A DNA stretch of 64,000 nt from Oceanobacter sp. (GCA_002733645.1 NVWL01000015.1:20930-84929), one strand, 5' to 3'. Positions 8,848 through 18,020 are shown, counted from the first letter of the stretch. The notes: generated from the letters alone by a model not told the origin. Translations and numbers: made by a program.

Positions 8848-10149
8848 ATGGCAAAAGACATTCAAGGCGTTGGACTAGGCATAGCCAGTCGCTTCGCAGG
8901 CAGTGAGTTCGCAAAAAAATACGGCTTGCGCAAACCGGTTGAAAAACTGGCTTATGCAGGCACGAAAAAAGGCTTCGAGTTTATTGGCCAAATGGTGGCG
9001 AAGAAGTCGTCTAAAAAATCTGAAGATCCGAAAATGTTGCCAGCACCAAGCACACATGGCTTATTCGATCTAACGCTGTCTGAAGAGCAGCAGATGATTA
9101 AAGACACCGTTCGCTCATACGCGGAAGAAGTCGTTCGTGGCCTTGCGCACGATGCCAACGAAGCTATGAAACTGCCGGAAACTTACCTGCAAGACATAAT
9201 GGACTTGGGGCTTAACTTTTTCTCAGTGCCCGAGTCATTAGGTGGTGCGGCGCAGTCTTATAGCCCTACAACAAGCGCAATTATTGCTGAAGAATTGGCT
9301 TGGGGTGATTTCTCCCTTGCTTACGCCACACTGGCACCCGTGGCTGTTGCAAACGCGATCGTCAAATGGGGCACACCGGCTCAAAAAGAAAAATACCTAC
9401 CGACCTATCTTGCAGATACCCCGGTGAAAGCAGCCATTGCTGTGCAAGAGCCTAGCGCCTTATTTAACCCGGCTCAGCTCAGCACTAAAGCCAAGAAAAC
9501 CAAAACGGGCTTCAAAATTTCTGGGGTTAAAACACTGGTACCGTTTGGTGGTGAAGCCAGCATGTATTTGGTTGCCGCTAAATATAAGCGTCGTAACCGT
9601 TTATTCCTCGTACCAGGCAACGCACCGGGTATTGACTGGAAAGCGGCACCGGCTATGGGCATTCGTGCCACCGCGACCGGCACGCTTAGCCTAGACAAAG
9701 TACTGATCGGTAAAGACGCCATGCTCGGTGATGACAGCTTCAACTACGAAGCCTTTATCGATCTTGGCCAATTGCATTGGTGCTCACTGGCCATTGGGGC
9801 TTGTGAAGCGGCGTTGGATTATTTAATTCCTTACGTGAACGAACGCGAAGCCTTTGGCGAGCCTATTTCACACCGTCAGGCGGTCGCCTTTATGGTGGCG
9901 AACATTGGTATCGAACTAGAATCCATGCGCATGATGACATGGCGTGCAGCGGCGTTAGCCGAAGCCGGTAAACCATTCCACCGCGAAGCATTCTTAGCGC
10001 ATTTGCTCTGTGCAGAAAAGGCAATGGAAATTGGAACTAACGCTGTTCAATTGTTGGGCGGCCATGGCTTCACCAAAGAACACCCGGCAGAACGCTGGTA
10101 CCGCGATCTACGTATTCTTGCCTGTGTTAACGGCGGCATGCACCTATAA
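8848..10149 (+). CDS. Acyl-CoA dehydrogenase-like subunit without the catalytic Glu motif
   Basis: A 433-residue acyl-CoA dehydrogenase-family protein, first of two tandem paralogues. About 65 N-terminal residues (basic, lysine-rich) precede the normal fold, which starts at LSEEQQMIKDTVRSYAEE. The middle beta domain and C-terminal helices (FGEPISHRQAVAFMVANI, AVQLLGGHGFTKEHPAERWYRDLRI) are clear. The chain ends at ILACVNGGMHL, where active enzymes have the EGT motif with the catalytic Glu. The alternative base position in helix G (LxLER in isovaleryl/long-chain enzymes) reads DLGQL here. Hence it may be a non-catalytic partner of the next gene's product, 12 bases downstream. FAD-binding features look otherwise kept. 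Confidence 0.85.
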   Translation: MAKDIQGVGLGIASRFAGSEFAKKYGLRKPVEKLAYAGTKKGFEFIGQMVAKKSSKKSEDPKMLPAPSTHGLFDLTLSEEQQMIKDTVRSYAEEVVRGLAHDANEAMKLPETYLQDIMDLGLNFFSVPESLGGAAQSYSPTTSAIIAEELAWGDFSLAYATLAPVAVANAIVKWGTPAQKEKYLPTYLADTPVKAAIAVQEPSALFNPAQLSTKAKKTKTGFKISGVKTLVPFGGEASMYLVAAKYKRRNRLFLVPGNAPGIDWKAAPAMGIRATATGTLSLDKVLIGKDAMLGDDSFNYEAFIDLGQLHWCSLAIGACEAALDYLIPYVNEREAFGEPISHRQAVAFMVANIGIELESMRMMTWRAAALAEAGKPFHREAFLAHLLCAEKAMEIGTNAVQLLGGHGFTKEHPAERWYRDLRILACVNGGMHL

Positions 10150-10161
10150 GGAATCGGACAG

Positions 10162-11373
10162 ATGATTAATTTAGAAAATCCAAAAAAATTCCGCGCCCTT
10201 GTTAATCAGGCGCACCAAGTAGCGGCGAACGTATTCCGCCCTATTTCGCAAAAATACGACCGTGCCGAGCACGCCTACCCAGTTGAGCTAGATATGCTCG
10301 CTGCCATCATGGACGGCATGAACGATGGCACCACGGGTGAAGGCGCAGGTGCAGGCAAGCTAAAGCAAGACAATGGCCCTAAGAAAGAAGGCATTCAAAA
10401 CGGCACCAACATGTCGACGGTATTGTCTTTAGCCGAGTTATGCTGGGGCGACGTTGGCTTATCCTTAACACTGCCACGCCAAGGCCTTGGTAACGCCGCC
10501 ATTGCCGCGGTCGCCGATGACGAACAGTTTGAGCGTTTTGGTAAAAAATGGGCTGCCATGGCCATTACCGAACCGGGTTTTGGTTCTGACTCTGCAGCAG
10601 TGCGCACCACCGCGATCCGTGATGGCGATGAGTACGTTATCAATGGTGAAAAGATCTACGTCACCTCCGGTGAACGTGCAGATTGTGTTGTGGTTTGGGC
10701 GAGCGTTGACCGCTCATTAGGCCGCGCTGCCATCAAATCGTTTATCGTCGAAAAAGGCACGCCGGGCATGGACGTTGTTCGTCTAGAGAAGAAGCTCGGT
10801 ATTAAAGCCTCCGATACAGCCGCAATTACTTTCACTGACTGCCGTATTCCAGCGAGCAACCTGTTAGGTGACCCGGAAGTAAACGTCGAAAAAGGCTTTG
10901 CTGGTGTGATGCAAACCTTTGATAACACGCGCCCGGTTGTTGCCGCTATGGCGATTGGTGTTGCCAAAGCATCACTTGATCGTACCCGCGAAATCATGAG
11001 CAAGCTCAAACTGAAGGCCGATTACCGTACCCCGGTAAAACTATCGACCCAGATGGAAGCCAAGCTATACCGCTATGAAGCGGAATGGGAAGCGGCACGT
11101 TTGCTCACCCTAAAAGCGGCATGGATGGCAGACAACGGTATGCCGAACTCGAAAGAAGCTTCAATGTCGAAAGCCAAAGCCGGACGCACCGCCAGCGAAA
11201 TCACACTCGGCTGTGTGGAGATGCTTGGTAGCTTAGGTTACAGCGAAGAAGAGATGCTAGAGAAGTGGGCTCGCGACTCTAAGATTCTTGATATCTTCGA
11301 AGGCACCCAACAAATTCAGCAGCTCATTGTTGCTCGTCGTTTGCTGGGTAAGTCGTCGGCAGAACTTAAATAA
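10162..11373 (+). CDS. Acyl-CoA dehydrogenase
   Basis: A 403-residue FAD-dependent acyl-CoA dehydrogenase that introduces the 2,3-double bond in the first step of beta-oxidation. The FAD/substrate stretch AMAITEPGFGSDSAAVRTTA (about 130-150) and YVINGEKIYVTSG are typical. The C-terminus has WARDSKILDIFEGTQQIQQ, with Glu380 as the expected catalytic base. The N-terminal part includes an unusual Gly/Lys-rich insertion (TTGEGAGAGKLKQDNGPKK). It is co-transcribed with the preceding paralogue, which lacks this Glu, and a perfect palindromic terminator follows. Substrate chain length cannot be told from sequence. Confidence 0.9.
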   Translation: MINLENPKKFRALVNQAHQVAANVFRPISQKYDRAEHAYPVELDMLAAIMDGMNDGTTGEGAGAGKLKQDNGPKKEGIQNGTNMSTVLSLAELCWGDVGLSLTLPRQGLGNAAIAAVADDEQFERFGKKWAAMAITEPGFGSDSAAVRTTAIRDGDEYVINGEKIYVTSGERADCVVVWASVDRSLGRAAIKSFIVEKGTPGMDVVRLEKKLGIKASDTAAITFTDCRIPASNLLGDPEVNVEKGFAGVMQTFDNTRPVVAAMAIGVAKASLDRTREIMSKLKLKADYRTPVKLSTQMEAKLYRYEAEWEAARLLTLKAAWMADNGMPNSKEASMSKAKAGRTASEITLGCVEMLGSLGYSEEEMLEKWARDSKILDIFEGTQQIQQLIVARRLLGKSSAELK

Positions 11374-11388
11374 AGTATCCTGTCTTAC

Positions 11389-11414
11389 AAAAGCAGGGGC
11401 TAGCCCCTGCTTTT
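11389..11414 (+). terminator. Terminator after the acyl-CoA dehydrogenase pair
   Basis: A fully self-complementary 26-base palindrome, AAAAGCAGGGGC followed by its complement, ending in four T. It lies 15 bases after the stop codon and separates the dehydrogenase pair from the acyl-CoA synthetase gene. Confidence 0.8.
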
Positions 11415-11471
11415 GTGTATGTACACACTGAATTCAGGCACTTCCTACTAAGGTAAGAGACCCTAAAACGT

Positions 11472-13301
11472 ATGACGCAAACTAACGCAAAACTGGTTTC
11501 ACTTCCGAATATTCTGACTCAATTGGCAAGGCAAGCAGGAAGTTTGCACATTAAATTGCAAGGGGTCTACGAACTAGCTACCAGTAAACCTCATAAGAAC
11601 AAATCCATCGGTTTGCTGCTGGAGAAACACGCACGCAACCGACCAGAGCATGTCGCGATCCGCTACGAAGACGTGACCTACACCTACGATCAGGTCAATC
11701 GTAAAGCCAATCAATACGCGCACTATCTTGCCTCAAAAGGCGTTGGCACCGGCGATGTCGTGGCTGTAGTTTTAGAAAACCGCCCAGAGACCATGATAGC
11801 CGTGTTAGCCATCGTCAAGCTTGGTGCTATTTCTTCCATGATCAACACCAGCCAACGTGGTGACGTTCTGCTTCACAGCTTAACCTTGGTTAAACCAAAG
11901 TTGATTATCGCTGGCGAAGAAATGCTCGACAATATGTCCACCGTCGAGAACGAATTAGACGACGAGTTAGGTAAAGCACTTCACTATCTACGTGATACAG
12001 GAGAAGTCGCCTGCCCGGATCATTACACTAATTTCCTTACTGTGATTGCTGATCAACCTGATCATAACCCAGAATCAACCAAGTCAGTGAAGATGCATCA
12101 ACCGTGTTATTACATCTTCACCTCTGGCACCACAGGCTTACCTAAAGCCTCGGTCATGAGCCATTATCGCTGGTTTAAATCGTTAGCGGGCATGGGCTTG
12201 GCGTCCATGAATATGAATAAAAACGACATCCTCTATGTGAGTTTGCCGCTGTACCACAACAATGCTCTCACCGTATCTATGGCTGCGGTACTTGGCTCAG
12301 GGTCGTGCATTGCGATTGCTCGTAAATTCTCGGTATCGCGCTTTTGGGACGAAATTCGTCATCATGAAGCAACCGCGTTTTGCTACATTGGTGAGCTGTG
12401 TCGTTACCTCCTGAACGCCCCAGAAAAAGACACCGACAAAAATCATAATATTCGCGTGTGTGTGGGTAATGGTTTGCGCTCGGATATTTGGATGGAGTTC
12501 AAAGAGCGTTTTAACATCGAACACATCAATGAATTTTATGGAGCGTCTGAATGCAACTTGGTATTTACCAACGCATTTAATCTCGATAAAACCGCCGGGT
12601 TTTGCCCCCTCTCTTACAATATCGTTCAATACGACATTGAAGAAGACGACGCCATACGTGGCAGCGATGGCTTTATGTTACCGGCCAAGGCTGGCAGCAG
12701 CGGCTTACTGATTACCGAAGTCACCGAAAAACAACCGTTTGAAGGTTACACAGACAAAGACGCCAGCAACAGCAAGCTCATGCGCGACGTGTTCAAAAAA
12801 GGCGACTGCTGGTTTAACACAGGCGACTTAGTGAACAACCAAGGCTGGCGTCACGTCTCCTTTGCTGACCGCTTGGGTGATACCTTCCGCTGGAAAGGTG
12901 AAAACGTCGCCACCACAGAAGTGGAATCCATTCTGATGGAACTCAAAAGCATCGAGCACGCAGTCGTGTACGGTGTTGAAATCCCACACACAGATGGTCG
13001 CGCAGGCATGGCAACCATTACCCCATCCGTACCATTAGATCAGGTTGATTGGGCTGAGATCACTCGCCATGTGCGTGAAAAAATGCCAGCCTACGAAATC
13101 CCACTTTTCCTGCGTGTTCGTGAACAACAAGAAGTGACCGGCACATTTAAATACCGCAAGGTTGAGCTAAAAGAAGAGGCCTACCACCTCGATAAAGTGG
13201 GTGATGAACCTGTATGGGCACTCGTCGGCAAAGATGCGATTTATGAGCCTCTGACCAAAGACATCGAAGCCAAAATCGACGCCGGTGACGTGAGTCTGTA
13301 A
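11472..13301 (+). CDS. Long-chain acyl-CoA synthetase (FadD6/FATP-like)
   Basis: A 609-residue AMP-forming acyl-CoA ligase that activates fatty acids with ATP and CoA. The adenylate P-loop YIFTSGTTGLPKAS lies at about residues 214-227. Further motifs are NEFYGASECN, WFNTGDL, and the GDTFRWKGENVATTEVE signature that marks the very-long-chain/FATP branch rather than classical FadD. The closing lysine region is TGTFKYRKVELK. It stands between the acyl-CoA dehydrogenases and purE, in the same direction but with its own start after a terminator. It plausibly supplies acyl-CoA to the dehydrogenases upstream. Confidence 0.92.
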   Translation: MTQTNAKLVSLPNILTQLARQAGSLHIKLQGVYELATSKPHKNKSIGLLLEKHARNRPEHVAIRYEDVTYTYDQVNRKANQYAHYLASKGVGTGDVVAVVLENRPETMIAVLAIVKLGAISSMINTSQRGDVLLHSLTLVKPKLIIAGEEMLDNMSTVENELDDELGKALHYLRDTGEVACPDHYTNFLTVIADQPDHNPESTKSVKMHQPCYYIFTSGTTGLPKASVMSHYRWFKSLAGMGLASMNMNKNDILYVSLPLYHNNALTVSMAAVLGSGSCIAIARKFSVSRFWDEIRHHEATAFCYIGELCRYLLNAPEKDTDKNHNIRVCVGNGLRSDIWMEFKERFNIEHINEFYGASECNLVFTNAFNLDKTAGFCPLSYNIVQYDIEEDDAIRGSDGFMLPAKAGSSGLLITEVTEKQPFEGYTDKDASNSKLMRDVFKKGDCWFNTGDLVNNQGWRHVSFADRLGDTFRWKGENVATTEVESILMELKSIEHAVVYGVEIPHTDGRAGMATITPSVPLDQVDWAEITRHVREKMPAYEIPLFLRVREQQEVTGTFKYRKVELKEEAYHLDKVGDEPVWALVGKDAIYEPLTKDIEAKIDAGDVSL

Positions 13302-13630
13302 CACCGATCGCTAGTTCTAACCAATTAGTACTAGCGTCGTTCGCATTACTTCATGAACTCAGGCCGCAAACTAGCCAACCTCTAGGCAAATTGATTGCTT
13401 AGTCAATCAGGCAAGAGAGCCACTCTCTTGTTTGATTGTTCCAAATATCACACAGATTACCGCCAACCATTGAAAAACTCTCTACGAACACCGCCTTCTA
13501 GGGCGAATCACACACACTAAACACCCTTCCCCTCTGTGAACCGCCTGCCCTTGTGATAGAATTCGCCGCTTTCCCGGAAACTGGCTTAGCGCAAGATCCG
13601 GCATCAGACTCCCGAATGAAGGACACTGAC

Positions 13631-14125
13631 ATGACCGCACCTGTCGGAATTATCATGGGCTCCAAAAGCGACTGGCCAACCATGAAACACGCCGCTGACA
13701 TGCTCGACCAGCTTGGTGTTGAGTACGAAGTAAAAGTTGTTTCCGCTCACCGTACACCAGACTTGTTGTTTGACTACGCCAAAACCGCACAAGCCCGTGG
13801 TCTTAAAGTGATCATTGCCGGAGCTGGCGGTGCTGCACACTTGCCGGGTATGGCGGCGTCACAAACGTCTTTGCCTGTATTGGGCGTGCCGGTAAAATCA
13901 CGCGCACTGAATGGCATTGACTCACTGCTATCTATTGCTCAAATGCCAGGTGGCGTTGCTGTAGGCACATTGGCCATTGGCGATGCCGGAGCCAAAAATG
14001 CAGGACTGCTAGCTGCACAAATTTTGGCAACCAGCGACGACGCTCTGCTGAAACGCGTGGATGAATTCCGCGAGACGCAGAAGAACACCATCTTGTCGCA
14101 ACCCGATCCACGAATTGAAGACTAA
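13631..14125 (+). CDS. purE: N5-carboxyaminoimidazole ribonucleotide mutase PurE
   Basis: A 164-residue class I PurE, which converts N5-CAIR to CAIR in purine synthesis, working after PurK. The active-site patches are [34 protein letters not shown] and LPVLGVPV. The ATG at 13631 is preferred: it has AAGGAC seven bases upstream and gives the standard N-terminus. In-frame upstream codons (13616 and earlier) would add residues without homology. The 329 bases before it contain no gene; I saw no convincing PurR operator there. purK follows after 51 bases. Confidence 0.96.
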   Translation: MTAPVGIIMGSKSDWPTMKHAADMLDQLGVEYEVKVVSAHRTPDLLFDYAKTAQARGLKVIIAGAGGAAHLPGMAASQTSLPVLGVPVKSRALNGIDSLLSIAQMPGGVAVGTLAIGDAGAKNAGLLAAQILATSDDALLKRVDEFRETQKNTILSQPDPRIED

Positions 14126-14176
14126 CACTCAGCACGATAAACACCGCTAAGTGAAGACGATGACCGCACAGGTAAA

Positions 14177-15259
14177 ATGATGAAAGTAGGTATTTTAGGT
14201 AACGGCCAGTTAGGACAAATGCTCGAAAGCAGCATCACCGACCTAACCGACATTGAGATTTCGCTGTACGACTTACGTGCCCATGACGACGCCGAGCTGG
14301 CACAGTTTATAGCTTCAGTGGATGTGGTTTCTTACGAAACAGAAAACATCCCTGCGCACATTGTCGAATTACTCGAACCCCATGCCGACAAACTGCGCCC
14401 TGGCCTTAATGCCTTAAAAACCTTTCAGAATCGCCTACTCGAAAAAAACGCACTGCGTGCTGCGGGTATTGATACCGCTGACTTCTGTGCCGTGAACTCA
14501 CTCGATGACGTCCACGCCGCCGTGAAAACACTTGGCTTGCCCATCGTCATGAAAACCACCACCGAAGGCTACGACGGCAAAGGGCAATTCGTCATGCGCT
14601 CGCCAAACGACGCCGAAGCCTGCTGGAACACCATTGGCAATCGCGAACTCATCGCCGAAGCCTTTGTGCCCTTCTTGCGTGAAACCTCAGTGATTGCCAG
14701 CCGAGATGCCCAAGGCAACATCGTGGTATTCCCAATGACCGAAAACGTACACCACGAAGGTATTTTGCGTTACAGCCTCTACCCTGCACCGGGTTTATCC
14801 AGCGCCAAAGCCGAACAAGCAGAACGCTACATTCGCCAGTTGGCGGACAGCCTTGATTACGTTGGCACCATCACGCTTGAGCTGTTTGAAACAGAAAACG
14901 GCCTAGTCGCCAACGAAGTCGCCCCGCGAGTGCATAACTCAGGCCACTGGTCGATTGAAGGCACAAGCGCGAGCCAGTTTCGCAACCACATGCTCGCCAT
15001 TACAGGCCGCGAACTGGGTTCAACTGAATCCAAATACGCCTCGGTTGCCATGCTCAATGTCATCAGTGATGAAACACCCGCTGAAGTGGCAGAAACCATC
15101 GCCAACGCACATCGCCACTCATACGGTAAAGAAGCACGCCCAGCGCGTAAGCTCGGCCACGTGACTGTAGTAGCCGACACCGATGCAGAACGCGACGCGA
15201 CCATAACCAAACTGACTGACCTCATGCCAACAGGCATCTGGCCGCCAGCCGCTCATTAA
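14177..15259 (+). CDS. purK: N5-carboxyaminoimidazole ribonucleotide synthase PurK
   Basis: A 360-residue ATP-grasp enzyme that carboxylates AIR to N5-CAIR using ATP and bicarbonate, feeding PurE. The N-terminal nucleotide fold has VGILGNGQLGQML, followed by YETENIPAH. The ATP-grasp core has IVMKTTTEGYDGKGQF, EAFVPFLRETSVIASR and the metal site ELFETENGLVANEVAPRVHNSGHW. The C-terminal domain carries KLGHVTVVADT. Two ATG codons lie side by side at the start and either may be used. It forms the purEK operon and is followed 23 bases later by the DUF2058 gene. Confidence 0.96.
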   Translation: MMKVGILGNGQLGQMLESSITDLTDIEISLYDLRAHDDAELAQFIASVDVVSYETENIPAHIVELLEPHADKLRPGLNALKTFQNRLLEKNALRAAGIDTADFCAVNSLDDVHAAVKTLGLPIVMKTTTEGYDGKGQFVMRSPNDAEACWNTIGNRELIAEAFVPFLRETSVIASRDAQGNIVVFPMTENVHHEGILRYSLYPAPGLSSAKAEQAERYIRQLADSLDYVGTITLELFETENGLVANEVAPRVHNSGHWSIEGTSASQFRNHMLAITGRELGSTESKYASVAMLNVISDETPAEVAETIANAHRHSYGKEARPARKLGHVTVVADTDAERDATITKLTDLMPTGIWPPAAH

Positions 15260-15282
15260 TAACCCAGATTAAAGGAATAGAC

Positions 15283-15825
15283 ATGGCAAAATCACTCCAA
15301 GATCAGTTATTAGCGATGGGCCTAGCCGATAAAAACAAGGCCAAGAAAAACAACAAAGAGATGAAGAAACAAGAGCATCTCAAGCGCACCGGACAAGAAA
15401 ACGACACCGATGCAAAACGCGAAAAAGCCGAAGCCGCACGCAAAGAAAAAGCCGCAAAAGACCGTGAGCTAAACAAACAACGCGACGCCGAAGCACACAA
15501 AAAAGCCATCGCCGCACAAATTCAGCAACTGGTAGACACCAACTTGATCGAAGCCCAATACGGCGACATCAAATACCAGTTTGTTGATGGCAAAAAAGTG
15601 AAATCTCAATACGTTGATCAAGCAGTGTGGGATCGCCTATCGCGTGGCCAACTCGCCATCATTGCGCATCGTGGCAGCTACGCCGTAGTACCAGTGCCTG
15701 TGGTCGATAAAATTCGTGAACGCAACGACAACCACTTTATTGTGATCGCAGACCAAACTGGTGCAGAAATGGACGACGACGACCCGTATGCGGCGTATCA
15801 GATTCCTGATGATTTGATGTGGTAG
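15283..15825 (+). CDS. DUF2058 (YaiL-like) protein
   Basis: A 180-residue DUF2058 protein of unknown function, common in gammaproteobacteria. The N-terminal half is a highly charged, Lys/Glu/Ala-rich coiled coil (KQEHLKRTGQ through DRELNKQRDAEAHKKA). The C-terminal half is a compact domain with YGDIKYQFVDGKKVKSQYVD, RLSRGQLAIIAHRGSYAVVP and an acidic stretch EMDDDDPYAAYQIPDDLMW. The start has AAAGGA upstream. It is close behind purK and likely transcribed with it. No catalytic motif is visible. Confidence 0.85.
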   Translation: MAKSLQDQLLAMGLADKNKAKKNNKEMKKQEHLKRTGQENDTDAKREKAEAARKEKAAKDRELNKQRDAEAHKKAIAAQIQQLVDTNLIEAQYGDIKYQFVDGKKVKSQYVDQAVWDRLSRGQLAIIAHRGSYAVVPVPVVDKIRERNDNHFIVIADQTGAEMDDDDPYAAYQIPDDLMW

Positions 15826-15967
15826 GTTCCGGCTTAATACTACCTACCTATACCTACATATAGCCTAATCAATTAATACAACGCGCGGTAACAGTTCCGT
15901 GCGTTGCTAAACCCCCTTAATCCGTTGGTTAGTTCGATTTTTATTCAAATCGCACGATTTAATTAAA

Positions 15968-16006
15968 TTGAACATTTGGTGCGATGTACTATAATCTAAC
16001 TGTACA
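15968..16006 (+). promoter_or_regulatory. Promoter and autoregulatory operator of the Phd/YefM-ParE module
   Basis: A -35 box TTGAAC (15968-15973) and -10 box TATAAT (15990-15995) are spaced by 16 bases. An inverted pair TGTAC (15985-15989) and GTACA (16002-16006) flanks the -10, and the second forms a full TGTACA. YefM antitoxins are known to bind TGTACA cores, so repression by the antitoxin is likely. Confidence 0.7.
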
Positions 16007-16025
16007 CTCAGTCGAGAACTTGCCT

Positions 16026-16268
16026 ATGCACACACTAACAGCGAATGACGCCAAACGAAATTTTGGAGAGTTACTTCTAAACGCTCAACGTGAGCCCGTG
16101 AAAATAAGCAAAAATAGCAAAGATGCCGTGGTTGTTATGTCTATCAGAGACTTTGAAGAACTTGAAGCAATGAAAATCGAATACCTCAAACACTGCTTCA
16201 ATTCTGCTAAAGAAGATCTAAACAAGGGCACAGCAGTTGATGGTGCAAGTTTCTTGAACTCACTGTAA
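16026..16268 (+). CDS. Phd/YefM-family antitoxin
   Basis: An 80-residue type II antitoxin. The N-terminus HTLTANDAKRNFGELLLNAQREPVKISKN is the typical Phd/YefM DNA-binding fold, with VVVMSIRDFEELEAMK closing the dimer domain and an acidic C-terminal tail that would wrap the toxin. The ATG at 16026 is preferred over an upstream in-frame ATG at 15984, because that one lies before the -10 box. The partner toxin starts seven bases after the stop. It lies at the left edge of an AT-rich accessory stretch. Confidence 0.88.
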   Translation: MHTLTANDAKRNFGELLLNAQREPVKISKNSKDAVVVMSIRDFEELEAMKIEYLKHCFNSAKEDLNKGTAVDGASFLNSL

Positions 16269-16275
16269 TGACCTC

Positions 16276-16575
16276 ATGCCAAAGAGCACATATAAGCTAA
16301 GTAACCTAGCCCAGTCTCACTTACGAAAAATAAAAGACTACACCGTAAAAAATCATTCTGAATTACAGTGGCGCAACTACAAAGAAACACTACTTTCAGG
16401 GTTTCAGATGTTAGCTGATAACCCCGATTTAGGTAGAAGTTGCAATGAGATATACCCGGACGGCATTTACTGCCCTATTGGCAAACATACCGCTTACTTT
16501 ACCAAAGAAGGCGACTTCATATTGATTGTTGCTGTTTTAGGTCAAGCACAGCTTCCACAAAATCATCTAAAGTAA
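16276..16575 (+). CDS. ParE/RelE-superfamily toxin
   Basis: A 99-residue toxin paired with the antitoxin just upstream. The pattern YKLSNLAQSHLRKIKDYTVKNH, LLSGFQMLADNPDLGRSCNEI and the closing strand YFTKEGDFILIVAVLGQAQLP are those of ParE-type toxins. ParE proteins usually poison DNA gyrase; RelE relatives cleave mRNA on the ribosome. The sequence does not separate these with certainty, but the LADNPxLGR motif points to ParE. Full length, start ATG in good context; probably functional. Confidence 0.85.
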   Translation: MPKSTYKLSNLAQSHLRKIKDYTVKNHSELQWRNYKETLLSGFQMLADNPDLGRSCNEIYPDGIYCPIGKHTAYFTKEGDFILIVAVLGQAQLPQNHLK

Positions 16576-16770
16576 TTCGAAGTTCACTCTAATGGCCAGT
16601 ATCAAACTAACACGAGTTCCATATGTGATGGCCTATCAGCTTTTCCTCGACTGACTGTCTATTGTTATACCAATGCGAAAAAGACGAAGTAATTTTCTTA
16701 TCTAGACTGTCTTGTTTATTTGTCTTCACTCAGCCGTCGGTGCGTAGCGCCGGTCGGCTGGAGCTACTGG

Positions 16771-17358
16771 TTATACCAAATACACAACAGTCGAATATCC
16801 CACTAATAGGTAAGGCAGGAAAAAATCCGTAAGAATTCGTCCTCTGAACGAGAAGCCTATCAGTGCAGGGATACGCTGTCGTTCGATCGGCCCTTTGGGG
16901 ATTTTTAAGGAAAGCTTCTCGTTTTCAAAGTTACCGCCAGCCTTCGGCATTTCAACTTCTACCTGAAAATAGTTGGAATCGTGACTTTCCAACCCACCAT
17001 ATGAATAGCTGCCAGACAATGATCTTTGACCATCGGGCAACTCTTTAAAAATTTGTTGCAGAGTTGAACTATCTAGCTTGTTGGTCAGTGACTGTCGGTA
17101 CTGATTTCTCAGCTCTGAGTAGGCACCATCTGCGTTGAAATACTGGTAAAAACGCCAGAGAAAGTACGCTTGGACCAGGAATAAAAACTGCAATATAAAG
17201 TCGGGATTTCCAATTGATGCGGATGCACCAAATATTTTTACGTCCGAACCAAAAGAGACGTTGCCATGCTCCATAAAAATAAGGATCATCGTAACTAATA
17301 AAAGGTTCCTGCGCTGTCGCAAAGTTCCATCGGCCAGATCAAGTTTTTTGTTGCTCAA
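16771..17358 (-). CDS. Small membrane protein of unknown function
   Basis: A 195-residue protein I do not recognise. Three hydrophobic segments are visible: about 18-30 (LLLVTMILIFM), 52-72 (DFILQFLFLVQAYFLWRFY) and 176-195 at the very C-terminus (FFLPYLLVGYSTVVYLV). Between the second and third lies a hydrophilic, beta-rich domain of about 100 residues. The stop codon lies inside a TTATACCAA repeat. Base composition is AT-richer than the purE-purK genes. It lies 201 bases downstream of the HEPN-like gene in the same direction, with GACTGTC-type repeats between them. It could be a membrane partner of that gene, but nothing proves it. Confidence 0.6.
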   Translation of the reverse strand: MSNKKLDLADGTLRQRRNLLLVTMILIFMEHGNVSFGSDVKIFGASASIGNPDFILQFLFLVQAYFLWRFYQYFNADGAYSELRNQYRQSLTNKLDSSTLQQIFKELPDGQRSLSGSYSYGGLESHDSNYFQVEVEMPKAGGNFENEKLSLKIPKGPIERQRIPALIGFSFRGRILTDFFLPYLLVGYSTVVYLV

Positions 17359-17559
17359 TTACGGAATCCTATTTTGGTGTTTATTAATGTGACTGTCTTG
17401 TTTATTACGCTTCAAATGACTGTCTTTATTTGCCTAGTTATCAATATAATCATGTTTGTTAGCTGCCCACCAATCACTGAGAATTCGTTGTTTACGGTCA
17501 GTTCCCCAAGTAGCACCAGCAAACAAAATCGATACTCTCTCAGTAAATTTTTTCAAGAT

Positions 17560-17937
17560 TTATTTTGGGTCATTAAAATCAATGGTTTCAGGGTTAGTAG
17601 TACTTTCACTACTAATAAGGAACTGCTTTAAAGGTTCATATGTTTCCATAGGAACAGAGTACGAGAGGTTGTGGGACAGTTTATTTCGAATTTGATTTAA
17701 ACGTCTAATGCCAGGCATACAATGATACTTGTCTGAAACTTTAAAGTGATTTAATAATTTTATTTTATCATTAAATCCTAATCTTGCTGATTCCCAGTCA
17801 GGAACTGAAGACAAAGAAGATAGTAGCTCATCCATATGTTTTTCAATAATCAAATGGCAAGCCAGCACAAAGCCAATAAATTCGTAATCGAAATCGTCAA
17901 TATTCTGAATTTTCACTCTCATTAAAGATTCATCCAA
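17560..17937 (-). CDS. HEPN-like protein with RNxxxH motif
   Basis: A 125-residue, mostly helical protein. The segment FGFxxKIKLL-like (LGFNDKIKLLNHF) followed by LNQIRNKLSHNL near residues 80-91 fits the HEPN/DUF4145-like pattern. In HEPN nucleases the R-x4-6-H motif (here RNKLSH) forms the RNase active site; in other family members the same helix only mediates dimerisation. No nucleotidyltransferase partner is nearby; the next gene downstream encodes a membrane protein. The AT-rich composition and repeat-rich surroundings suggest acquisition. Toxin, defence or simple helical adaptor are all possible. Confidence 0.6.
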   Translation of the reverse strand: MDESLMRVKIQNIDDFDYEFIGFVLACHLIIEKHMDELLSSLSSVPDWESARLGFNDKIKLLNHFKVSDKYHCMPGIRRLNQIRNKLSHNLSYSVPMETYEPLKQFLISSESTTNPETIDFNDPK

Positions 17938-18020
17938 ATCAAAGCGCGAAGCGCTATAAGCCAGCTAGAGTGTCTTGGAAGCATATCCTTTAACCTAGCG
18001 AAACATAAGGGCAGAAACTG

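Noticed and set aside
13302..13630. PurR box before purE
   Set aside because: No ACGCAAACGTTTGCGT-like palindrome is seen in the 329 bases.
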